NCBI RefSeq assembly: GCF_029887935.1
Contig: NZ_JARXRO010000001.1
Span: 1-64,000, forward strand
Source of the DNA: Luteimonas kalidii
GTDB taxonomy: Bacteria > Pseudomonadota > Gammaproteobacteria > Xanthomonadales > Xanthomonadaceae
DNA: 64,000 nucleotides
Direction of reading: 5' to 3'
Every line of letters begins with the position of its first letter. Position 1 is the stretch's first letter. The notes under the pieces are model-generated. The model saw only the letters and a program-made list of their open reading frames with translations, was not told the DNA's origin and ran no database searches. The position numbers and the translations under genes were made by a program. Below, piece by piece: positions 13,983 to 24,608 of the stretch.

Positions 13983-14190
13983 CAGCGGCGCGCGCGGGCC
14001 ATATGCGCGCTTGCGATGGACGTGCGATGGAACTGCCGCCACCGTTCGTCGCAGCATGCGGTCGCTTCGACGCACGGCAGGCATGGACCTCGCACGGCCC
14101 GCGTGTCGTCTGCGACGATCATGGCCACGGCGTTTTCATGTCCCATCGCGGAGACTGCGCGGCGATGACGATCTTCCCGGTGTTGCTCTG

Positions 14191-16359
14191 ATGCGCGCGG
14201 TCGGCGCCATGTCGCGCCGTCGCGCGCGTCGGGTCGCCCTGCTGGCGGTGGCGATGCTTGCCGTCCTGCCCGTCGTGGCGGCCCGTGCGGTGGAGCCGAC
14301 GGCGGACGCGGTGACGCTCGATCGCGTGCAGGTCACCTCGGCGCGCCTGCAGTCGGTGCCTGCGTTCGACGTGCCCGCGTCGCTCAGCGTGGTCACGCTC
14401 GACGGCACCGCCGCCAGGCCCGGCGTGAGCGTGTCCGAAGCCTTGGACGGCGTGCCCGGCCTGGCCGCGCGCGAACGCCAGAACTTCGCCCAGGACACCC
14501 AGCTGTCGATCCGCGGCTTCGGCGCGCGCTCCACATTCGGTGTACGTGGCCTGCGCCTATACGCCGACGGCATCCCGGCCACGATGCCCGACGGCCAGGG
14601 CCAGGTCTCGCATTTCAGTCTCGCCGGCGCGGAGCGGATCGAGGTGCTGCGCGGCCCGTTCTCCGCGCTGCACGGCAACTCGTCGGGCGGCGTGGTGCAG
14701 ATCTGGAGCGCGGACGGCGTCGACCCGACGCAGGGCCACGTGCAGGCCAGCGCCGGGCGCGACGACAGCCGCGTGCTGTCGGCCAGCGTGCGCGGCGCCG
14801 GCGACATGCTCGGCGGCGCGCTTGCCGCCAGTCGCTTCGAGACCGACGGCTGGCGCGACCACAGCGCCGCGCGCCGCACCTCGCTCAACGCCAAGCTGCA
14901 CGCGGCGCTGCCGGGCGGTGGTCGCGTGCAGCTGGTGGGCAACCACTTCGACGCCCCCGACGCGCAGGATCCGCTCGGGCTGACCGCGGAACAGGTGCGC
15001 GCGGACCCGCGCCAGGCCACCGCCGTGGCGCTGCAGTACGGCACCCGCAAGTCCGCGCGCCAGGACCAGCTCGGCCTGCGTCTCGAGCAGCCGCTCGGCG
15101 GCGGCCATGCACTGGAAGCGATGGCGTACGCGGGCCGGCGCGAGATCGAGCAGTTCCTGTCGGTGCCGGTGGGCGCACAGTCCAATCCGCTCAGTTCCGG
15201 CGGCGTGATCGACCTGGACAACGACTACGGCGGGCTCGACCTGCGCTGGCGCTGGGCGGGCAGCCTGGCCGGGCGCACGCTCGAATTCACCGCCGGCGCC
15301 AATGCCGACCGCCAGCGCCAGCATCGTCGCGGCTACGAGAATTTCGTCGGCGACGCGCTCGGCGTGCGCGGCGCGCTGCGACGCGACGAACGCAACCGGG
15401 TGGAGAACGTCGACCGGTATGCGCAGGCGTGGTGGCAGTTCGCGCCGCGCTGGTCGCTGCTCGCCGGCGTGCGCCACAGCCAGGTGCGCTTCCGCTCCCG
15501 CGACGGCTACGTCAGCGCCGACAATCCCGACGACAGCGGCCGCGTCGACTACGCCGAGACCACCCCGGTGCTCGGCCTGACGTTCGCGCCGCATGCCGAC
15601 TGGCGACTCTACGTTTCGGCGGGACGCGGCTTCGAAACCCCGACCTTCAACGAGCTCGGTTACCGCGCCGACGGCGGCGCCGGCCTGGCGTTCGACCTCG
15701 CGCCGGCCACCAGCACGAATGTCGAGCTCGGCACGAAGTGGCGCACCGCGGGCGGCGTGCAGATCGAGGCGGCGCTGTTCCGCGCCGACACCGACGACGA
15801 ACTGGCGGTGGCGCGCAACGTCGGCGGGCGCAGCAGCTACCGCAACGTCGGTCGCGCGCGCCGCGAGGGGGCCGAGATCGCCGCGGTGCTGCCCTTCGGC
15901 GCCGACTGGTCGCTGGCGATCGCCGCGACCTGGCTGGACGCCCGCTTCCGCGACACGTTCCCGATCTGCACCGGCGCAGGCTGCACCGATCCCTCGGTGC
16001 AGGTCCCCGCGGGCGCATCGATCCCCGGCACCACGCGCCGCCAGGCTTCGGCGCGGCTGCAGTGGGAGCCTGGCGACTGGCGGCTGGCGCTCGAAGCGGT
16101 CGCCGTGGACCGCATCGGCGTCAACGACACCGGCAGCGAGCAGGCGCCGGGCCATGCGATCGCGAACGCGGAAGCGGCACGTTCCTGGAACACGGCGCGC
16201 GGCAGGTGGCGGGCGTTCGCGCGCGTCGACAACGTGTTCGACCATGCCCACATCGGCTCGGTGATCGTCAACGAGGGCAACGGCCGCTACTACGAGCCGG
16301 CCCCGGGGCGCGGCCTGCTGCTGGGGCTGCGCTGGGACTGGCAGTCGGGGATGGACTGA
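14191..16359 (+). CDS. TonB-dependent outer-membrane receptor
   Basis: A 722-residue protein. The start at 14191 (MRAVGAMSRRRARRVALLAV) gives a good signal peptide; ATG at 14209 is an alternative. The plug domain begins after the TonB box-like VTLDRVQVTSARLQ and contains LSIRGFGARSTFGVRGLRLYADG and VLRGPFSALHGNSSGG; the C-terminal 550 residues are a 22-strand barrel with aromatic-ending strands, finishing at LGLRWDWQSGMD. It resembles the YncD/FecA-like siderophore and metal receptor group. Substrate unknown. It would draw energy from TonB-ExbBD encoded at 22993-26102. Confidence 0.93.
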   Translation: MRAVGAMSRRRARRVALLAVAMLAVLPVVAARAVEPTADAVTLDRVQVTSARLQSVPAFDVPASLSVVTLDGTAARPGVSVSEALDGVPGLAARERQNFAQDTQLSIRGFGARSTFGVRGLRLYADGIPATMPDGQGQVSHFSLAGAERIEVLRGPFSALHGNSSGGVVQIWSADGVDPTQGHVQASAGRDDSRVLSASVRGAGDMLGGALAASRFETDGWRDHSAARRTSLNAKLHAALPGGGRVQLVGNHFDAPDAQDPLGLTAEQVRADPRQATAVALQYGTRKSARQDQLGLRLEQPLGGGHALEAMAYAGRREIEQFLSVPVGAQSNPLSSGGVIDLDNDYGGLDLRWRWAGSLAGRTLEFTAGANADRQRQHRRGYENFVGDALGVRGALRRDERNRVENVDRYAQAWWQFAPRWSLLAGVRHSQVRFRSRDGYVSADNPDDSGRVDYAETTPVLGLTFAPHADWRLYVSAGRGFETPTFNELGYRADGGAGLAFDLAPATSTNVELGTKWRTAGGVQIEAALFRADTDDELAVARNVGGRSSYRNVGRARREGAEIAAVLPFGADWSLAIAATWLDARFRDTFPICTGAGCTDPSVQVPAGASIPGTTRRQASARLQWEPGDWRLALEAVAVDRIGVNDTGSEQAPGHAIANAEAARSWNTARGRWRAFARVDNVFDHAHIGSVIVNEGNGRYYEPAPGRGLLLGLRWDWQSGMD

Positions 16360-16481
16360 GGATCCTGCGCAACCGACGCGGCCGTGTGGCCTGGCCACGT
16401 GGTGCACCGTCCGCACGGGCGATCGGGACCTGGCCCGCACCCGCCATCGCCCGCGTCGCGCACGGCGGCTAGAATCCAGGC

Positions 16482-17183
16482 ATGGATGCGCCTGCCGATT
16501 TCATCGAGGTCTTCCCCGCCGCGCTCGATGCGCAGGCCTGTGATGCGATCGTCGCGCGCATGCGCGCGAGCGACGCGCTCTCGCCCGGCCAGGTCGGCGG
16601 CGGGGTGTACCCGGAACTCAAGCGCAGCCGCGACCTGTCGATCAGCGACCGCGCGGACTGGGCCGAGGTCGCCCAGGCCCTGAACGTCGCCGTCTACGGC
16701 GGGCTGCTGGCCTACCTGCGCAAGTATCCGCAGGCGCTGGTGGCGCCGCTGATGCTGCAGCAGCCCGATGGCCAGGGCGGCCTGCGCCGCCTGTCGGCCG
16801 AGGACATCGCCGCACTCGACGACCGCGCACTCGGCCAGCTGGCGCGCACCTGCCTGCGTCCGGGCGCGATCAACCTGCAGTGGTATCGCGCCGGCGAAGG
16901 CGGCTATCCGTACTGGCACTGCGAACTGTTCCCGCGCGCGGCGGATTGCGAAACGCTGCACCGCCACCTGCTGTGGACGGTCTACCTCAACGACGGCTTC
17001 GATGCCGGCGAGACCGAGTTCCTGTTCCAGCAGCGCAAGGTCGTGCCGCGCACCGGCGACCTGCTGCTGGCGCCCACCGCGTTCACCCATACCCATCGCG
17101 GCAACCGGCCGCAGGGCGGCGACAAGTTCATCGCCACCAGCTGGATCCTGTTCCAGCGCGCCGAAGCGCTGTATCCCGCCTGA
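16482..17183 (+). CDS. 2-oxoglutarate/Fe(II)-dependent oxygenase
   Basis: A 233-residue protein with the prolyl-4-hydroxylase-like double-stranded beta-helix. Likely iron ligands are H146 and E148 (YPYWHCELFP), an HxE in place of the usual HxD, and a distal His at 203 or 205 (AFTHTHRGNRP). The basic residue for 2-oxoglutarate would be R206 or K215. The N-terminal 120 residues are helical. Relatives hydroxylate protein side chains or small molecules; the substrate is not evident from the neighbours. Confidence 0.82.
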   Translation: MDAPADFIEVFPAALDAQACDAIVARMRASDALSPGQVGGGVYPELKRSRDLSISDRADWAEVAQALNVAVYGGLLAYLRKYPQALVAPLMLQQPDGQGGLRRLSAEDIAALDDRALGQLARTCLRPGAINLQWYRAGEGGYPYWHCELFPRAADCETLHRHLLWTVYLNDGFDAGETEFLFQQRKVVPRTGDLLLAPTAFTHTHRGNRPQGGDKFIATSWILFQRAEALYPA

Positions 17184-17260
17184 GGCGCAGGCGGCTGCGG
17201 TCGGCCTTCAGCTGCGAGCGGTCGCCTCGACTGACCGCACTCTCCATGAATCCCACCGTG

Positions 17261-17290
17261 CGTAGCCCGGATAAGCGCAGCGCATCCGGG
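17261..17290 (+). repeat. 30-bp dispersed repeat, copy 1
   Basis: This is an exact reverse complement of 34092-34121. It contains CCCGGAT...ATCCGGG, an imperfect palindrome. It is a REP-like intergenic element in the space between two convergent genes. Confidence 0.85.
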
Positions 17291-17351
17291 AGATTGCATC
17301 GCCACGCGAGTCCAGCAAGTGCGGCGCGCCCTCATCGGCCCTCGGCACCTC

Positions 17352-17367
17352 CTCCCGCAGGCGGGAG
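17352..17367. terminator. Possible bidirectional hairpin between convergent genes
   Basis: CTCCCG and CGGGAG pair around CAGG, in the gap between the oxygenase gene and the response regulator gene. No T-run follows on either side, so it is a weak terminator candidate. Confidence 0.35.
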
Positions 17368-17396
17368 AAGGAACAACCGGCGCCATGGCTCCCGGA

Positions 17397-17837
17397 TCAG
17401 CCGGCGACGCGCGGCTGGTTGAGCACCAGCCAGTACAGGCCGATCTGCTTGACCACGTCGACGAACTGCTCGAACGCGACCGGCTTGCGGATGTAGCTGT
17501 TCACGCCGAGCGCATAGGTGGCTTCGACGTCGAAGGGCTCGTCGCTGGTGGTCAGCACCACGACGGGCAGCGTGCGGGTACGCGCATCGCCACGGATCGC
17601 CTGCAGCACTTCGCGCCCGTCGAGCTTGGGCAGGTTGAGGTCGAGCAGCACGATCGCCGGCAGTGCGTGCGCGTCGCGTTCGGCGTGCGTGCCGCGTGCG
17701 AACAGGTAGTCCAGCGCCTCGGCCCCGTCGCGGACCACCACCAGCTGGCGATCGATCCCGGCCTGTGCGAAGGCGATGCGGGTCAGTTCCGCATCGTCGG
17801 GGTTGTCTTCGATCAGCAGGATGTCGCTCTGGTTCAT
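17397..17837 (-). CDS. Single-domain response regulator (Rcp1-like)
   Basis: A 146-residue receiver domain without output domain. The phosphoacceptor is D66 in VLLDLNLPK; the acidic pair is E10-D11, the switch Thr is in VVLTTS near 96, and the conserved Lys is in SYIRKP near 118. The insertion around residues 48-60 is typical of Rcp1-like regulators paired with phytochrome-type kinases. Its start overlaps the end of the upstream kinase gene by four bases (ATGA), so both form one operon. Confidence 0.92.
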   Translation of the reverse strand: MNQSDILLIEDNPDDAELTRIAFAQAGIDRQLVVVRDGAEALDYLFARGTHAERDAHALPAIVLLDLNLPKLDGREVLQAIRGDARTRTLPVVVLTTSDEPFDVEATYALGVNSYIRKPVAFEQFVDVVKQIGLYWLVLNQPRVAG

Positions 17838-18976
17838 GGCCTGTGTTCCCCGCCCTCGCCGGCCCCCGCCGGCAGTTCGATGAAGAAGGTGCTGCCCTCG
17901 TCGGGATGCGACTCGGCCCAGATGCGGCCGCCGTGGCGCGCGGCCACCTGCTGCGCGATCGCCAGGCCGAGCCCGTCGCCGCCGCCCTGTTCGGCGCCAT
18001 GCAGGCGCTGGAACGGGAGGAACAGCTTGTCAGCATAGCGCATGTCGAAACCGCAGCCGCGATCGCGCACCGACAGGCGCAGCCGATCGCCATCGCGCAC
18101 CCCCTCGATGGTGATCTCCACCCGCTCGCGTGCGGCCGAAAATTTCCATGCGTTGTGCAGCACCTGCCGCAACAGCAGTTTCAACGCATGCTCGTCGCCG
18201 TGCGCGGCCAGGCCCGCGGGCACCTCGACGGTGGCCGCGCGCATGGCATCTTCGTCCTGGAGTTCGGCCGCGACCCACTCGCACAGCAGGCTGACGTCGA
18301 CCTCGCGTGTCCGCAGCGGCTGGCGCGACGCGCGCAGCAGTTCGAGCAGCGCCTGCACCAGGCGTTCGGCGCGCACGGCGGCCGAGCGGATGCGCGCGAG
18401 GTCGGGCTTGCCGGCCTCGGCCACGGCCGCCGATTCGTCCAGCCGGGCAGCGAAGCCGGCGATCCCGCGCAGGGGCGCGCGCAGGTCATGCGAGAGGCCG
18501 TGCGCGATGTGCTCCTGCAGCCGTGCCGCCTCCGCGTCCTGTCGCGCGCGACGCCGCTCGGGGACGATGTCCTCGCACTGCATCAGCCAGGCGCCGTCCG
18601 CGGCAAGCCGGGTCATCGTGACCCGCCAGGCGGCAGACCCTTCGGAGGCGGGATCGGGGCCTGCGCCCTCCTCGCTCGCCAGGACCTGTCGCTGCAGCGG
18701 ATCTGCCGGCGGCGCCGCACACAGTGCGGCGATGCGGTCGCGGAGCGACGGCTCGAACAGCTGCTCATGCGCCCGGGTGCCCACCAGCGTCTCCGCGGTA
18801 CGCGCGAACAGCCGGCACAGGGCGGGGTTCGCGGACAGCCATTCGCCATGCGGCGACAGCACGGCAAGCGCGGCGTCGACGCCGTCGAACGCCTGGCGAT
18901 ACACGGTCGGGGACAGGGCTTCCACGGCGGCAGAGGAGGACGCGGGAGGACGCACGGGCGACAGTCTACGGAACAT
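17834..18976 (-). CDS. PAS-domain sensor histidine kinase
   Basis: A 380-residue kinase; the start MFRRLSPVRPP at 18974-18976 is the first that makes domain sense although the frame is open much further. A PAS-like domain covers about 25-140. The HisKA helix has H163 in GLSHDLRAPLRG; the ATPase domain carries the N box (LLRQVLHNAWKFS), the G1 box (VRDRGCGFD) and the G2 box (GDGLGLAIAQQV). There are no membrane segments, so it is a cytoplasmic sensor. With the downstream receiver it forms a two-component pair. Confidence 0.92.
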   Translation of the reverse strand: MFRRLSPVRPPASSSAAVEALSPTVYRQAFDGVDAALAVLSPHGEWLSANPALCRLFARTAETLVGTRAHEQLFEPSLRDRIAALCAAPPADPLQRQVLASEEGAGPDPASEGSAAWRVTMTRLAADGAWLMQCEDIVPERRRARQDAEAARLQEHIAHGLSHDLRAPLRGIAGFAARLDESAAVAEAGKPDLARIRSAAVRAERLVQALLELLRASRQPLRTREVDVSLLCEWVAAELQDEDAMRAATVEVPAGLAAHGDEHALKLLLRQVLHNAWKFSAARERVEITIEGVRDGDRLRLSVRDRGCGFDMRYADKLFLPFQRLHGAEQGGGDGLGLAIAQQVAARHGGRIWAESHPDEGSTFFIELPAGAGEGGEHRP

Positions 18977-19041
18977 CGCCGTGCAGGGCCGGTGCAAGCG
19001 CGCTGAACGCGCCAGCGTTGCGCCGGCCGCACAACTGCGGT

Positions 19042-20148
19042 TCAGAACAGCTGGCCCTGGTCCCCGCTGGCCGCGGGCGTCCGGAACAGCGTGGTGTCGA
19101 GCGCGGGAAGGCGCGTGAACCCCAGTCGTCGCCGGGTGCGCTCGAACCGCTGCGCAATCAGGTCCGCGAACGGGCCTTCGCCGCGCATGCGCGAACCGAA
19201 CGCGCTGTCGTAGTCGCGGCCGCCCCGCATCTGCCGCACCAGGCTCATCACGTGCGCGGCGCGATCGGGATGGTGCAGCTGCAGCCATTCGCGCCAGACG
19301 TCCTTGAGCTCGTGCGGCAGCCGCAGCAGGACATGCCCCGCCGCGCGCGCGCCGGCCGTGTACGCCGCGTCGAGGATCGCCTCGAGTTCGTGGTCGTTGA
19401 GCGCCGGGATCACCGGCGCCATCATCACCCCGACCGGCACGCCGGCCGCGGCCAGTTCGCGCATCGCGCGCAGGCGCGCGTGCGGCGCCGAGGCGCGGGG
19501 CTCCATCTTCGCCGACAGCCGGTTGTCGAGGCTGGTGACCGAGAAGTACACCGTCGCCAGGCGCTGCTCCGCCAGCGGCGCGAGCAGGTCGAGGTCGCGC
19601 GTGACCAGTGCGTTCTTGGTGATCAGGCTGAAGGGGTGGCGGTATTCGGCCATCACCTCGATCAGGCTGCGGGTGATCCGGTAGCGGCGCTCGATCGGCT
19701 GGTAGGCATCGGTATTGATCCCCAGCGCGATCGGCGAGCAGCGGTATCCCTTGCGCGAGAACTCTGCGCGCAGGCGCTCGGCGGCGTTGGTCTTGGCGAA
19801 CAGCCGGGTCTCGAAATCCAGCCCCGGCGACAGGTTGAGGTAGGCGTGCGACGGACGCGCGAAGCAGTACACGCAGCCGTGTTCGCAACCGCGGTAGGGA
19901 TTGACCGACTGGCTGAAGCCGATGTCCGGCGAATCGTTGCGGCTGACGACGCTGCGCGCGCGTTCCTCGTGGACGCGGGTGTCCGGGTGCGGGTCCGGGT
20001 CGGTCTCGTCGCGGCGCTGCAGGCTGTCCCAGCCGTCGTCTTCGGCGTGGGTGGTGGCGGTTTCGAAACGGCCAGGCACGTAGGACGCCGCGCCGCGGCC
20101 CTTCAGCGGCGCGGTCGCCGGCGCGCGTGCTTTCGTCGCCATCGACAT
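19042..20148 (-). CDS. PA0069-type radical SAM protein
   Basis: A 368-residue protein with the radical SAM cluster motif CX3CX2C at C88, C92 and C95 (RGCEHGCVYCFARPSH). The following TIM-barrel region has the SPL-like features SLITKNALVTRD and GVMMAPVIPALND. Members of this family look like spore photoproduct lyases but occur in non-sporulating proteobacteria; their role is not settled, with nucleic acid repair or modification suggested. The N-terminus before residue 60 is basic and disordered-looking. Confidence 0.88.
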   Translation of the reverse strand: MSMATKARAPATAPLKGRGAASYVPGRFETATTHAEDDGWDSLQRRDETDPDPHPDTRVHEERARSVVSRNDSPDIGFSQSVNPYRGCEHGCVYCFARPSHAYLNLSPGLDFETRLFAKTNAAERLRAEFSRKGYRCSPIALGINTDAYQPIERRYRITRSLIEVMAEYRHPFSLITKNALVTRDLDLLAPLAEQRLATVYFSVTSLDNRLSAKMEPRASAPHARLRAMRELAAAGVPVGVMMAPVIPALNDHELEAILDAAYTAGARAAGHVLLRLPHELKDVWREWLQLHHPDRAAHVMSLVRQMRGGRDYDSAFGSRMRGEGPFADLIAQRFERTRRRLGFTRLPALDTTLFRTPAASGDQGQLF

Positions 20149-20199
20149 CCGGCTAGCCTACGCCCCGGGCGTCGCATCGGTCGCGACGATGGAGCCGCC

Positions 20200-21645
20200 G
20201 TGCCGATCCTCGAGGTGTTCAAGCAGGGCTGGGACGCGCTGGCCGGGATGCCCTACCTGCGCCTGTACCTGACCCTGGGCTGGGCGCTGTACCTGGTGCT
20301 GCTGGGCGGCTGGATCGTCCTGCAGAAGCGCGAGCCGGTGGCCACGCTGAGCTGGCTGCTGGGACTGGCGCTGCTGCCCTACGTGGGATTCCTGGTCTAC
20401 CACGTGTTCGGCCCCCAGCGGATCGAACGCCAGCGGCTGCGGCGTGCGCGCGTGCGCGGCGCCCTGCCGGCGCAGCCGTTCGCAGAGGACGACGAGGTCG
20501 CCGAGCTGGCGCGCATGGCGCGCGCCACCACCGAACTGCCGATGACCACCGCCACCGACGTGCGCCTGCTGGTGGACGGCGCGGCCAAGTACCAGGCCCT
20601 GGTGGCCGACATCCGCAGCGCGCGCGACCACATCCACCTGGAGTACTACATCTGGGAAGGCGGCCACAGCAGCGACGCGCTGTGCGACGCGCTGGTCGAG
20701 CGCGCCCGGGCGGGCGTGCGCGTGCGCCTGCTGCTCGATGCGATCGGCGCGTCGGGCGCGCGGCATTGCTTCGGCGCCCTGGTCGAGGCCGGCGGCGAAC
20801 TGGCCTGGTTCCACCCCACCCGCTTCGGCCGCGTCTGGCAACGGCCGTGGACCAACCTGCGGACCCACCGCAAGATCGTGGTGATCGATGGCCGCATCGG
20901 CTACACCGGCGGCATGAACGTGACCGACGACCAGAACGAGTCCGTCAACGCGGCCGCGTACCGCGACCTGCACCTGCGCCTGGAAGGAAACGTGGTGCGC
21001 GAACTGCAGCAGGTGTTCGTCGAGGACTGGGCCTATGCCACCGGCGAGCGCGACTTCATCGGCGAGGTCGCGCGACAGACCCCCGGACTGCCGCGCGGGC
21101 CGGTGCGCGCACAGGTCGTCACCTCGGGACCGGACTCGCCCTGGGAAGCGATCCATCGCGCCCACGTCGGCGCGATCCACGCGGCCAGGCGGCGCGTCTG
21201 GCTCACCACGCCCTATTTCGTGCCCGGCGAGGCGGCGATGATGTCGCTCACCTCGGCCGCCCTGGCCGGGCTCGACGTGCGCCTGCTGGTGCCACGCATG
21301 AGCGACTCGCGCCTGGTCACGCTGGCGGCGCGTTCGTACTTCGGGCAACTGCTGGTGGCGGGGGTCAAAATCTACGAGTACGGCCCGCGCATGCTGCACA
21401 CCAAGGCGCTGCTGGTGGACGACAACCTGGTGGTGGTCGGCAGCGCCAACTTCGATCATCGCAGCTTCCGGCTCAATTTCGAGGTGTCGGTGCTGTTCGA
21501 CGACGCCGCGCTCGCGGCGTCGCTGGCGCAGCTGATCGAGGGCGAGCTCGCGCATGCGCCTCGGGTCCGCCAGGGGCGCCATCGCGGCCTGCTGACCGCG
21601 CGGCTGCCCGAGGCGCTGGCCCGGCTGCTGTCGCCGCTGCTGTAG
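20200..21645 (+). CDS. cls: Cardiolipin synthase
   Basis: A 481-residue membrane enzyme that joins two phosphatidylglycerols to make cardiolipin. The GTG start at 20200 has GGAG seven bases before it. Two N-terminal membrane segments (about residues 22-42 and 51-68) precede two phospholipase D domains with HKD motifs: HRKIVVIDGRIGYTGGMN and HTKALLVDDNLVVVGSANFD. The open frame extends far upstream by chance over the antisense of the radical SAM gene. Confidence 0.93.
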   Translation: MPILEVFKQGWDALAGMPYLRLYLTLGWALYLVLLGGWIVLQKREPVATLSWLLGLALLPYVGFLVYHVFGPQRIERQRLRRARVRGALPAQPFAEDDEVAELARMARATTELPMTTATDVRLLVDGAAKYQALVADIRSARDHIHLEYYIWEGGHSSDALCDALVERARAGVRVRLLLDAIGASGARHCFGALVEAGGELAWFHPTRFGRVWQRPWTNLRTHRKIVVIDGRIGYTGGMNVTDDQNESVNAAAYRDLHLRLEGNVVRELQQVFVEDWAYATGERDFIGEVARQTPGLPRGPVRAQVVTSGPDSPWEAIHRAHVGAIHAARRRVWLTTPYFVPGEAAMMSLTSAALAGLDVRLLVPRMSDSRLVTLAARSYFGQLLVAGVKIYEYGPRMLHTKALLVDDNLVVVGSANFDHRSFRLNFEVSVLFDDAALAASLAQLIEGELAHAPRVRQGRHRGLLTARLPEALARLLSPLL

Positions 21646-21934
21646 CCTCCCCGCCAGGTCGGCCCGTGCGGCTGGCCCGCCGGTTGGCACCCGGGCTCTA
21701 GCGGTCGAGCCCATGGCGGTTGCAGCCGGCAGCCGCGCGGTCCGCCTTCGCGCGACACCGGGAAGCACGCAATCCGGCCAGCAGGACCCGGTGACGCGCA
21801 CCCGCATCGTCGTGGGACGCGCGACTCCCCCGGCACCACCCACTGGACCAGCGGCGGCAGGCGGTGCCCCGGCGGCGTCCTTCGCCGCGGCTTGCGGGTA
21901 GACTTGGCCGGTGTCCCAGCAGCGGAGCCTGCCC
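21646..21934. other. Intergenic region, nothing recognised
   Basis: These 289 bases between cls and the small membrane protein hold no convincing frame, hairpin with T-run or RNA gene. Confidence 0.4.
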
Positions 21935-22201
21935 ATGCCCTGGTTGTTCCTGTTGCTCGCGATCGCGGCCCTGGCGATCGCCTTCATGACCGCGTCGATG
22001 GCGGTGGTGGTGGTCAGCCTGCTCGCGGCGCTTGTGCTGCTGGGGCTCTGGATCCTGGGCCTGCTCGCGCAGCGCATCGACACCCGCAGCCGCGATGATG
22101 TGCAGATGCTCGACCCACGCGAACTGCAGCGGTTGCGGGAGCTGGCCGAGGCCCGCCGCGCTGAGCCGGCGCCGGCGATGGAAGACCCGCGGACGCCCTG
22201 A
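21935..22201 (+). CDS. Small membrane protein
   Basis: An 88-residue protein starting [21 protein letters not shown] lies about seven bases upstream of this ATG, which is why it is preferred to GTG at 21911. Two adjacent hydrophobic segments (about 2-20 and 22-45) are followed by a charged cytoplasmic tail, [29 protein letters not shown]. It sits 29 bases before pdxJ and may be co-transcribed. Function unknown. Confidence 0.7.
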   Translation: MPWLFLLLAIAALAIAFMTASMAVVVVSLLAALVLLGLWILGLLAQRIDTRSRDDVQMLDPRELQRLRELAEARRAEPAPAMEDPRTP

Positions 22202-22230
22202 CCGGTGGTCCGCCGCAGGTACGACGGCAC

Positions 22231-22983
22231 GTGAGCGCCCGCCTCAGCGTCAACCTCAACAAGATCGCGGTGCTGCGCAATTCGCGCGGCGGCGACGAAC
22301 CCGACCTGGTCCGCGCGGCGCGGACCTGCCTGGAGGCCGGCGCGCACGGCATCACCGTGCATCCGCGCCCGGACGCGCGCCATACCCGTCACGACGACGT
22401 GCTCGCGCTCGCGGAGGTGTGTCGCGCCTACGGGGTCGAGTTCAACCTCGAGGGCAATCCGTTCGCCCCGGAGCGCAGCGGCTATGCCGGCTTCATCGCA
22501 CTGTGCGAACGGGTGCGCCCGGCGCAGGCGACCCTGGTGCCGGACGATGATGCCCAGCTGACCTCGGACCACGGCTTCGATTTCGTCCGTGACGGCGAGA
22601 GGCTGGAGCCGCTGGTCCAGCGGTTGGCGGCTCTGGGATGCCGGGTCAGCCTGTTCGCCGACGCCGGCAGCGACGTCGCCCGCGCGGCCGCCATCGGCGC
22701 CCAGCGGATCGAGCTCTACACCGGCCCCTACGCCGAGGCCTTCGCCGCCGGGCACGCCGGGACCGTCCTGCCCGCCTTTGCCGCCACGGCGCGCGCGGCC
22801 TCCACTGCCGGGCTGGCGGTGAATGCCGGGCACGACCTCAGCCAGGCCAACCTCGGCGCCTTCCTCGACGCGGTGCCGGGCGTGGAGGAGGTCTCGATCG
22901 GCCATGCGCTGATCGGCGAAGCCCTGTACGACGGGCTGGCCACGACCGTGCGTCGCTACCTCGCGATCGTCTCGGGGCGCTGA
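22231..22983 (+). CDS. pdxJ: Pyridoxine 5'-phosphate synthase
   Basis: A 250-residue TIM-barrel enzyme that makes pyridoxine 5'-phosphate from 3-amino-2-oxopropyl phosphate and deoxyxylulose phosphate, the last ring-forming step of vitamin B6 synthesis. Family signatures visible: [17 protein letters not shown] at the N-terminus, [38 protein letters not shown] and [11 protein letters not shown]. The start is GTG at 22231, agreeing with the usual N-terminus. Length is normal. Confidence 0.95.
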   Translation: MSARLSVNLNKIAVLRNSRGGDEPDLVRAARTCLEAGAHGITVHPRPDARHTRHDDVLALAEVCRAYGVEFNLEGNPFAPERSGYAGFIALCERVRPAQATLVPDDDAQLTSDHGFDFVRDGERLEPLVQRLAALGCRVSLFADAGSDVARAAAIGAQRIELYTGPYAEAFAAGHAGTVLPAFAATARAASTAGLAVNAGHDLSQANLGAFLDAVPGVEEVSIGHALIGEALYDGLATTVRRYLAIVSGR

Positions 22984-22992
22984 GCCTGCGTT

Positions 22993-23400
22993 CTAGCGGC
23001 GGACGAACCCGATGTTGGTCAGTCCCGCATTGCGGGCGGCGGCCAGCACGCTGGCCACCGCCTGGTAGTCGCAATCGCCGCTCGCATCGATGCGCAGCAA
23101 CGGCTGGCCTGATGCGGCGGTGCCTGCGGCCTCGCGCATCAGGGCCGGCAGGTGCTCAAGATCGGTCGCGTTGCCGTTCCAGGCCAGCTGGCCGGCAGCG
23201 TCGATGGTGAGGTCGACCGGATCCGGCGGAGCGACCGGCCTGATCGTGTCCTGCGGCAGGTCGAGGTCGATCTGGTGCGACAGCGCCGGGGCGGTCACCA
23301 TGAAGATGATCAACAGGACCAGCAGCACGTCGCACAGCGGGATGATGTTGATCTCGGCCATCGCGGGCGGCGCCCGGTCGGACGGGTTGCGCAATGCCAT
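22993..23400 (-). CDS. exbD: ExbD/TolR family protein, third copy
   Basis: A 135-residue single-pass protein starting at 23398-23400 with AGGAGG seven bases upstream. The membrane helix ([21 protein letters not shown]) carries the proton-channel aspartate D24. The periplasmic domain is TolR-like, ending NAGLTNIGFVRR. It lies beyond the terminator of the tonB-exbB-exbD-exbD operon, so it needs its own promoter or readthrough. It is the most divergent of the three copies (Cys in SGDCDYQ). Xanthomonads commonly carry two exbD genes here. Confidence 0.9.
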   Translation of the reverse strand: MALRNPSDRAPPAMAEINIIPLCDVLLVLLIIFMVTAPALSHQIDLDLPQDTIRPVAPPDPVDLTIDAAGQLAWNGNATDLEHLPALMREAAGTAASGQPLLRIDASGDCDYQAVASVLAAARNAGLTNIGFVRR

Positions 23401-23633
23401 GACACACCTCCTGCGCGGGTGGACACGGCTCCGACGCTACGCCGCGGCAGTCGCGGCGGCAATCCCGACGAAGGTCGCAGCGTCTGTCCGGCGGAGATGG
23501 TCGTGGGCCGGCCGCCGGCATCCCGGTGAGGCTGGCGGGCGCCGGATCAGGCCACGGCCATGGGCAGGTCGGCAGAGAAGGCCAGCCGCTCCGGTCCACG
23601 ACCCACAGTCCGCGAACGCCTCCCCGGAAGCCG

Positions 23634-23664
23634 GACAAAAAAAACGCCGCCCGGAGGCGGCGTT
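23634..23664 (-). terminator. Rho-independent terminator of the tonB operon
   Basis: On the - strand AACGCCGCC and GGCGGCGTT pair around TCCG and are followed by a run of at least seven T. It lies 60 bases after the second exbD. Confidence 0.92.
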
Positions 23665-23723
23665 CAAACTTGCGTTTCGGTAAGCGGCCGGCGCGCTGCA
23701 GGCGACGCCGGTCGGTCGTGCGG

Positions 23724-24140
<417 letters not shown>

Positions 24141-24155
24141 CGTGCGTTCTCCGGA

Positions 24156-24584
<429 letters not shown>

Positions 24585-24608
24585 GTCGAGTCTCCGTCAG
24601 TGGTTCGA

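Noticed and set aside
13933..14190. An 86-codon N-terminal extension of the TonB receptor.
   Set aside because: It would bury the signal peptide; the start at 14191 gives a proper export signal.
18724..20199. A long N-terminal extension of the cls frame.
   Set aside because: It is antisense to the radical SAM gene; the true cls start has GGAG and family-like N-terminus at 20200.
20158..22905. A 915-codon - strand frame opposite cls and pdxJ.
   Set aside because: Same reason: antisense of recognised genes with no ribosome binding site or domain.
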